A DNA stretch of 64,000 nucleotides. Source: Yarrowia lipolytica. Its lineage: Eukaryota; Ascomycota; Dipodascomycetes; Dipodascales. Positions 59,905 through 64,000 of this stretch are shown piece after piece. The stretch lies in NCBI RefSeq assembly GCF_001761485.1, contig NC_090771.1:2170001-2234000 (forward strand), given 5' to 3'. Both the position numbers and the translations under genes were made by a program. How positions within the stretch are numbered: the stretch's first letter is position 1; each line of letters starts with the position of its first letter. The notes beneath the pieces were generated by a model. It was not told the DNA's origin, ran no database searches, and was given only the letters and a program-made list of their open reading frames with translations.

Positions 59905-60251
59905 TGGATATGTAATACCGTAGCATGATGAGGGTAATAATAAATCTGAATAAATCTGTATCACGGAGACCATCAGATATTGAGATATATTGAACAAATT
60001 GAATTTGCTGTCGAAGGTCATTTACATGGTTTTGTCGTCAAAGCAGTACTTAAAAATAAAGTTCACTATCACGTGATTTCGAACTGGTTTTTTTTAATTC
60101 TAATGATTCATTACAGCTATATACCTAGTAAGCCGGGTTATTGGCGTTCAATAAATCATACACTTCTGAATCTTTGCGATGTGCGCTGCGGAATTGGCGA
60201 ACTGAATAACATAATATAACGATTCATTAAGGTTTGGAAGGTAGTTCAAAA
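59905..60251. other. Intergenic UBP14 / tRNA-Arg
   Basis: AT-rich; no gene is seen. TATA-like AATATAAC lies about 35 bases before the tRNA. Confidence 0.5.
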
Positions 60252-60340
60252 GAGGACGTGGCGTAATGGTAGCGCATTGGATTTCGGTTCTTGTGAACGA
60301 CGTCCTCCAAAGGCTGCGGGTTCGAGTCCTGTCGTCCTCT
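60252..60340 (+). tRNA. tRNA-Arg (anticodon UCG) with a 17-nt intron
   Basis: Acceptor GAGGACG pairs fully with CGTCCTC (60333-60339). D-arm TGGCGTAATGGTAGCGC carries the A box; anticodon stem TTGGA/TCCAA; anticodon TCG at 60284-60286. The intron at 60288-60304 sits one base 3' of the anticodon, as in eukaryotes. Variable loop of five bases; T-arm GCGGG-TTCGAGT-CCTGT carries the B box. The discriminator base is T60340 and CCA is not encoded. It reads CGA (and CGG by wobble), the arginine codon used most in the neighbouring genes. Confidence 0.95.
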
Positions 60341-60347
60341 CTTTTTT
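60341..60347 (+). terminator. Pol III terminator after tRNA-Arg
   Basis: C followed by six T directly after the discriminator base. Confidence 0.85.
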
Positions 60348-60432
60348 ACTACGTGATACCGATATTTTTGGTAAACAAGCTCTTATATAAATTTATTCTT
60401 AATGATCATCTCCCTGTCTGTAATAAATATAA

Positions 60433-62181
60433 CTACGCTGTCTCGATTCGAACGCTGTTAATAGTACCTTCGCTCATTGAAGGAGCGTATTCGAGATTTT
60501 CCTGTGAAGGCTTCTCGAGAATTATTGGAGCAGGAGAAGCGTTGTCGATACTGCTAGGCATTCGCCGCGAGATACCCACCACATCCCAGGGGGTCTTCGG
60601 GTTGGACAGAGCGAAAATCATGTCGATATCTTCCAGAGACTTGCCCATGGTTTCAGGATACATGAAATAGATGGTAGGGATCATAGCAGCGTTGATACAA
60701 GCAAAGATGATGTATGTCCTCCATTTGATGGAGTTGAAGGCCACGGGGGTAACCATGACCACCATGAAGTTGAAGACCCAGTTTCCAGAGGTCGCTAGAC
60801 CGTTGGCGGGAGCCCGAACTTCAAGGGAGGTGATTTCGGCAGGGTACAACCATGACATACCCAGCCATCCAATAGCAAAGAAAGAGTTGAACACAAACAG
60901 AAAGACTGCTGCGGCAATTCCGGCGCCTTCATTTCCGAGACCTCCGTCCGCTGGAGTTGAAGAGGCGTACACGCAGCCTGTCAAGATAGCCATTGTACAT
61001 GCTTGTCCGATGGTTCCAAACAACATGAGTTTTCTTCGTCCAAATCTCTCAATTGTGTAGAAGGCCACCCAAGAGGCCAAAAAGTATTCTGTTCCGTTGC
61101 AAGCTGCCAGAATTCTCGAGTTCATGGCGTTCATACCAATGGATGTCTGGTAAATATAAGCTGCGTAGTAAGTGATGAGGTTGATACCTGAGACCTGGTG
61201 CATGACCTGAATCCAGTAAGCCAACATGGTTCGATGGAAATGTTTCTTCTTTCCAAATGTGAAGAGCAATTTGATTTGCTGCCAGAATGGCAGTTCGTCT
61301 CCCATTTGACATTCACCCGCGGCCATCTTTCGCTGCGCCTCTTCACCTTCGATACCATGCTGAGCAAGTTGTCCCATGATGATGGACTCTTTCACTCTAG
61401 TGACCTGGTCAATTACGTAAGGATCGTCAAGTGCCACGTCTTCCAAAGCTGCAAAAACCCCCGCGGCTTCTTCGTAACGTCCCTTCTTGACCAGCCATCT
61501 AGGTGATTCAGGAAGAGACATGACAGTGAAAGTGAGGAACATAGAGAAGACACACTGGAATGCTACGGGAAATCGCCAGTCGGCGTCATTGGTCTTGACA
61601 AAGTAGAAGCCAAAGTCAATCCAGTACGAGAGAGCAATGCCTCCTGTAACCAGAGCTCCTTCGAGCATGACCAGAGCTCCTCGACGTTCGGGTCTAGCAC
61701 ACTCAGCTTGAAGCATGGGGACAGTGGCAGTGATAAAGCCGTTTCCGATACCGGCAATGACTCTGCCAACAATAAACTGGGCCAGACTGTAAGCTGCACA
61801 CTGGAGAATGGCACCAATGGTGATGATGATGGAACCCCAGAAGATCATGTACCGTCGACCAAGTTTATCGCCAGCCCACATTGTAAACAATGCTCCAAGC
61901 ATGCATCCAATCTCATAGATGCCCACAGCTGTGCCCTGGATGGTTGTGTTATGAGTCTTGACGTCAGGAGGAAGATGGTCAGAAGTGTCCATGCTAGGGA
62001 ACTCCTGGATAAAAGTAGGAAGAGTGAGGAGACCTCCCATTACTCCTTGGTCGTAACCAAACAGCAGGAAGCCAATTCCAGCAATAGCCGCAACCACTCG
62101 ATGTAGTGGAGTTCCTCGGCATCCGAAGAAGACGGTCTTGACCTCCGTAGAAGCCTTGGTGAAGGCGAGGAAGTCTTTCAT
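60433..62181 (-). CDS. Major facilitator sugar-porter family transporter, Stl1-like
   Basis: Twelve-helix proton-coupled transporter of the sugar porter family, 582 aa. Signature elements: FGYDQGVMGG in helix 1 (41-50), GDKLGRR after helix 2 (104-110), AGIGNGFITATVPMLQAECA, PESPRWLVKKGR before the central loop, QVSGINLITYY in helix 7, ERFGRRK and the closing PETMGKSLEDIDMIF. Helix 2-5 sequences (IYEIGCMLGALF; ALVTGGIALSYWIDFGF) resemble the yeast glycerol/H+ symporter Stl1 more than the hexose transporters. The substrate may be glycerol, another polyol or a sugar; it cannot be fixed from sequence. N and C tails are cytosolic. The ATG at 62179-62181 is the only good start. A tRNA gene lies 93 bases beyond its stop. 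Confidence 0.9.
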   Translation of the reverse strand: MKDFLAFTKASTEVKTVFFGCRGTPLHRVVAAIAGIGFLLFGYDQGVMGGLLTLPTFIQEFPSMDTSDHLPPDVKTHNTTIQGTAVGIYEIGCMLGALFTMWAGDKLGRRYMIFWGSIIITIGAILQCAAYSLAQFIVGRVIAGIGNGFITATVPMLQAECARPERRGALVMLEGALVTGGIALSYWIDFGFYFVKTNDADWRFPVAFQCVFSMFLTFTVMSLPESPRWLVKKGRYEEAAGVFAALEDVALDDPYVIDQVTRVKESIIMGQLAQHGIEGEEAQRKMAAGECQMGDELPFWQQIKLLFTFGKKKHFHRTMLAYWIQVMHQVSGINLITYYAAYIYQTSIGMNAMNSRILAACNGTEYFLASWVAFYTIERFGRRKLMLFGTIGQACTMAILTGCVYASSTPADGGLGNEGAGIAAAVFLFVFNSFFAIGWLGMSWLYPAEITSLEVRAPANGLATSGNWVFNFMVVMVTPVAFNSIKWRTYIIFACINAAMIPTIYFMYPETMGKSLEDIDMIFALSNPKTPWDVVGISRRMPSSIDNASPAPIILEKPSQENLEYAPSMSEGTINSVRIETA

Positions 62182-64000
62182 AGTGTTGTGTGTGTAAAGT
62201 AGCTTCGGACTCGACAGTCCAAGTTATATATGTCGAGGAGCTTACATTTCCGGGCTTCTCCTCGTAGGAATGGAGGGGCACAAGGTTTCAGAAACAGCAT
62301 GGCTGTCGGTACTCAATGTGAGATGCAGTAGTAAGTAGACGTTGGGATCGCCATAAATTAATAGAAGGTTGGTTTGGACAGATACGGTGGAGGAAAGCAG
62401 GGGCATTGGAGACTGCAAAACGCGGACTATGTGGGACACCACGAGCACATGCCGAAGTTCCCAGGCACGAAGATATCACGGAGAACAGTCGTGTTAGTGT
62501 TTCTGCAACGGTTAATTCGAGAAAAGCCTTGATTCTCCCCGCTTCGTGGGGGCCAATGCGCAGGCAGTAAGACATCCATGAGGTTTAATGCGTTCTTATC
62601 ATCTCTGTCACAGCCCTTCGTTGTGGAGACTTTCCTTTCTGAAAGTGAGTCTAACTTTGGCTGGACCATAGTTCGTTGGTTCTGACATACAAATACGTTG
62701 TCTTCAGCCTTGTGCAATTAGCAGCAGTGGGTCATTCTTGACCGTTGGCGTTTGATATCACATTGCAACGGAATCGGTATCAGGAAGGTAGCAGTAATAC
62801 AGAGGGTCCTCGAGGTTCCTCCACGGTATGTCTCATGCCCCCCACGATGGAGTTCCCCTCATTCTAATAACTCAGCGAGCTCTTGTGCTATAATCGACTT
62901 ACTGGGCCAGCAAAGTTCGAACCCTGTTCCCAAAGGTGAACGGCTTCTTTCCGTAGCATTGGGGGTCGTTGGGGCATTGAGGAGCAGAAATAAAGGTGAA
63001 ATGAGATATTCGTGCGGAGAAATCAAAATATTGGGTATCAAAAGAATGTCTTGACGAATTGTGGCAGATACTGACGTCATTTAGGCAGTGATAACAGCCC
63101 CCTAAGGCCCACCAACACGTGTAGTAAAGTTGGGTTTATACTACACTTGCTGGAGTCGAAGCAAAAATGCCGTGTTCACCTTATTGGTATTGGTAAATAG
63201 GAGATTGGGGGATACCCAGAGGTCCCAGAGGTCTGCTACAGTATATACTGTACAGTATGTAGTAAATAGGAGCTACGCCAAGATTGAAATAGAATAGCAA
63301 GTCTCTTGTTCTAGAATTTATAAAAAGATGGGCGAGCTGTGGAAGGAGCAACAAAGCAAATGCCACAAGATATTATTATACGTTGGACCCTGCAAGTACG
63401 AGTACAATACTGCCGTCAGGTGCAACACCACAATAGCAATGGAAGCTACAGCATGTACAGATCGAACACCACCTCACCAACTGTAACCCCACATATGGTG
63501 CAGGCAAACGACAGAAAAACAAGGTTATGTGGGGTTTGACAAATGCTGGAAGAAAAAGTAATGAGAAGTAACGTAGATGAGGTAAGAGCTGGTGAGGAGT
63601 AATCTACATCTACAGTTAATTACGCATCAGATTTGGTCCCGTTTCGTGGGCCTTATTTCCAATTTGGCAGCCAATATTATAGCATCCTTTAAAGTATTCA
63701 TTGTTAGTACAAATGACCGATGTTGTATCTGACATCGCCAAGCTACAAGTAGCGGCATATGTTGTAAAAAGAAGAAAAAGAGGCCACCGCCAAGAGCAAG
63801 CAGCCGAGCAGCATATCTATATCTGGAGATAGCTACTGTGACAAAATCCATCTGGCCAGCAGATCGACTCTATCGTCGGTGTGTGAAGGGTGCTCCGAAC
63901 ACTTTGGAGTTAGCGGATTTATGGTGTGAGCAGTGGTTGAGTGGGTAGTTTACTTCACTCTCGGAGCTGAAGGAATTGTCTGTGGCCACTGAGGCGTTAT
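62182..64000. other. 1.8-kb region at the window end; promoter of the transporter, no other gene seen
   Basis: No conserved frame, RNA gene or repeat recognised on either strand. Short frames (up to 100 codons) lack features. GTAC-rich words occur at 63239-63260 and 63395-63410. Confidence 0.5.

Noticed and set aside
62912-62926. AGTTCGAACCC, a B-box-like string
   Set aside because: No cloverleaf can be built on either strand around it.
1-64000. CRISPR arrays, rRNA genes, transposons, LTR or virus-derived elements
   Set aside because: No spaced direct repeats, rRNA signatures, transposase/reverse-transcriptase motifs or long terminal repeats were recognised by eye. Short or decayed solo elements in the larger gaps cannot be excluded.

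Overview
The window is nuclear DNA of an ascomycete yeast and almost certainly comes from Yarrowia lipolytica or a very close relative. Four things point there. CGA is the favoured arginine codon and the window carries an intron-bearing tRNA-Arg(UCG) to read it. Genes are mostly intronless and widely spaced. The two introns found (VPS54, RFC1) are 55-57 nt long with a GTGAGT donor and a CTAAC branch point lying only 1 nt before the AG-ended acceptor. Upstream regions are rich in TACTTGTAC/GTACAAGTA and TACAGTA words. I see no rRNA, CRISPR, transposon, LTR or virus-derived element.

Layout. 0-12.6 kb: 3' end of a Gln/Ala-rich gene, NSA1 (60S ribosome assembly), an unrecognised 813-aa putative ER membrane protein, a UCH37-type deubiquitinase, AIM25 (mitochondrial scramblase family), RSM26 (mitoribosome), a CENP-H-like kinetochore gene and VPS25 (ESCRT-II). 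12.6-15.5 kb: a long gap that seems to include a long leader for REG1. 15.5-24.5 kb: REG1 (PP1 targeting), VPS54 (GARP tether, spliced, with a large acidic tail) and a DUF7702-like seven-helix membrane protein. 24.7-36.6 kb: a possible 93-aa gene, LMO1 (ELMO family), DRS1 (60S helicase), RFC1 (clamp loader), a BLOC1S2-like gene and a twin-CX9C EMI1-like gene. 36.6-45.9 kb: RAS and DBF4, each flanked by large gaps. 45.9-54.8 kb: a single 2981-codon gene for a secreted, probably GPI-anchored repeat protein. 54.9-62.2 kb: a GT8 glycosyltransferase, GET5, UBP14, tRNA-Arg and an STL1-like transporter. 62.2-64 kb: nothing recognised.

Most genes are unrelated housekeeping genes and no metabolic cluster is present. 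Loose themes are membrane traffic (VPS25, VPS54, BLOC1S2-like, GET5), ubiquitin processing (UCH37-type, UBP14), 60S assembly (NSA1, DRS1) and S-phase (RFC1, DBF4, both with an ACGCGT box close upstream). The feature I find most unusual is the giant wall protein: a CFEM-like cysteine domain followed by an array of ~65-residue repeats in which two repeat types strictly alternate for 25 units. Other points worth a second look are the ~440-residue acidic/lysine-rich tail of VPS54 hidden behind a 55-nt intron, a degenerate tRNA-like element just upstream of GET5, and the dispersed palindromic promoter words.
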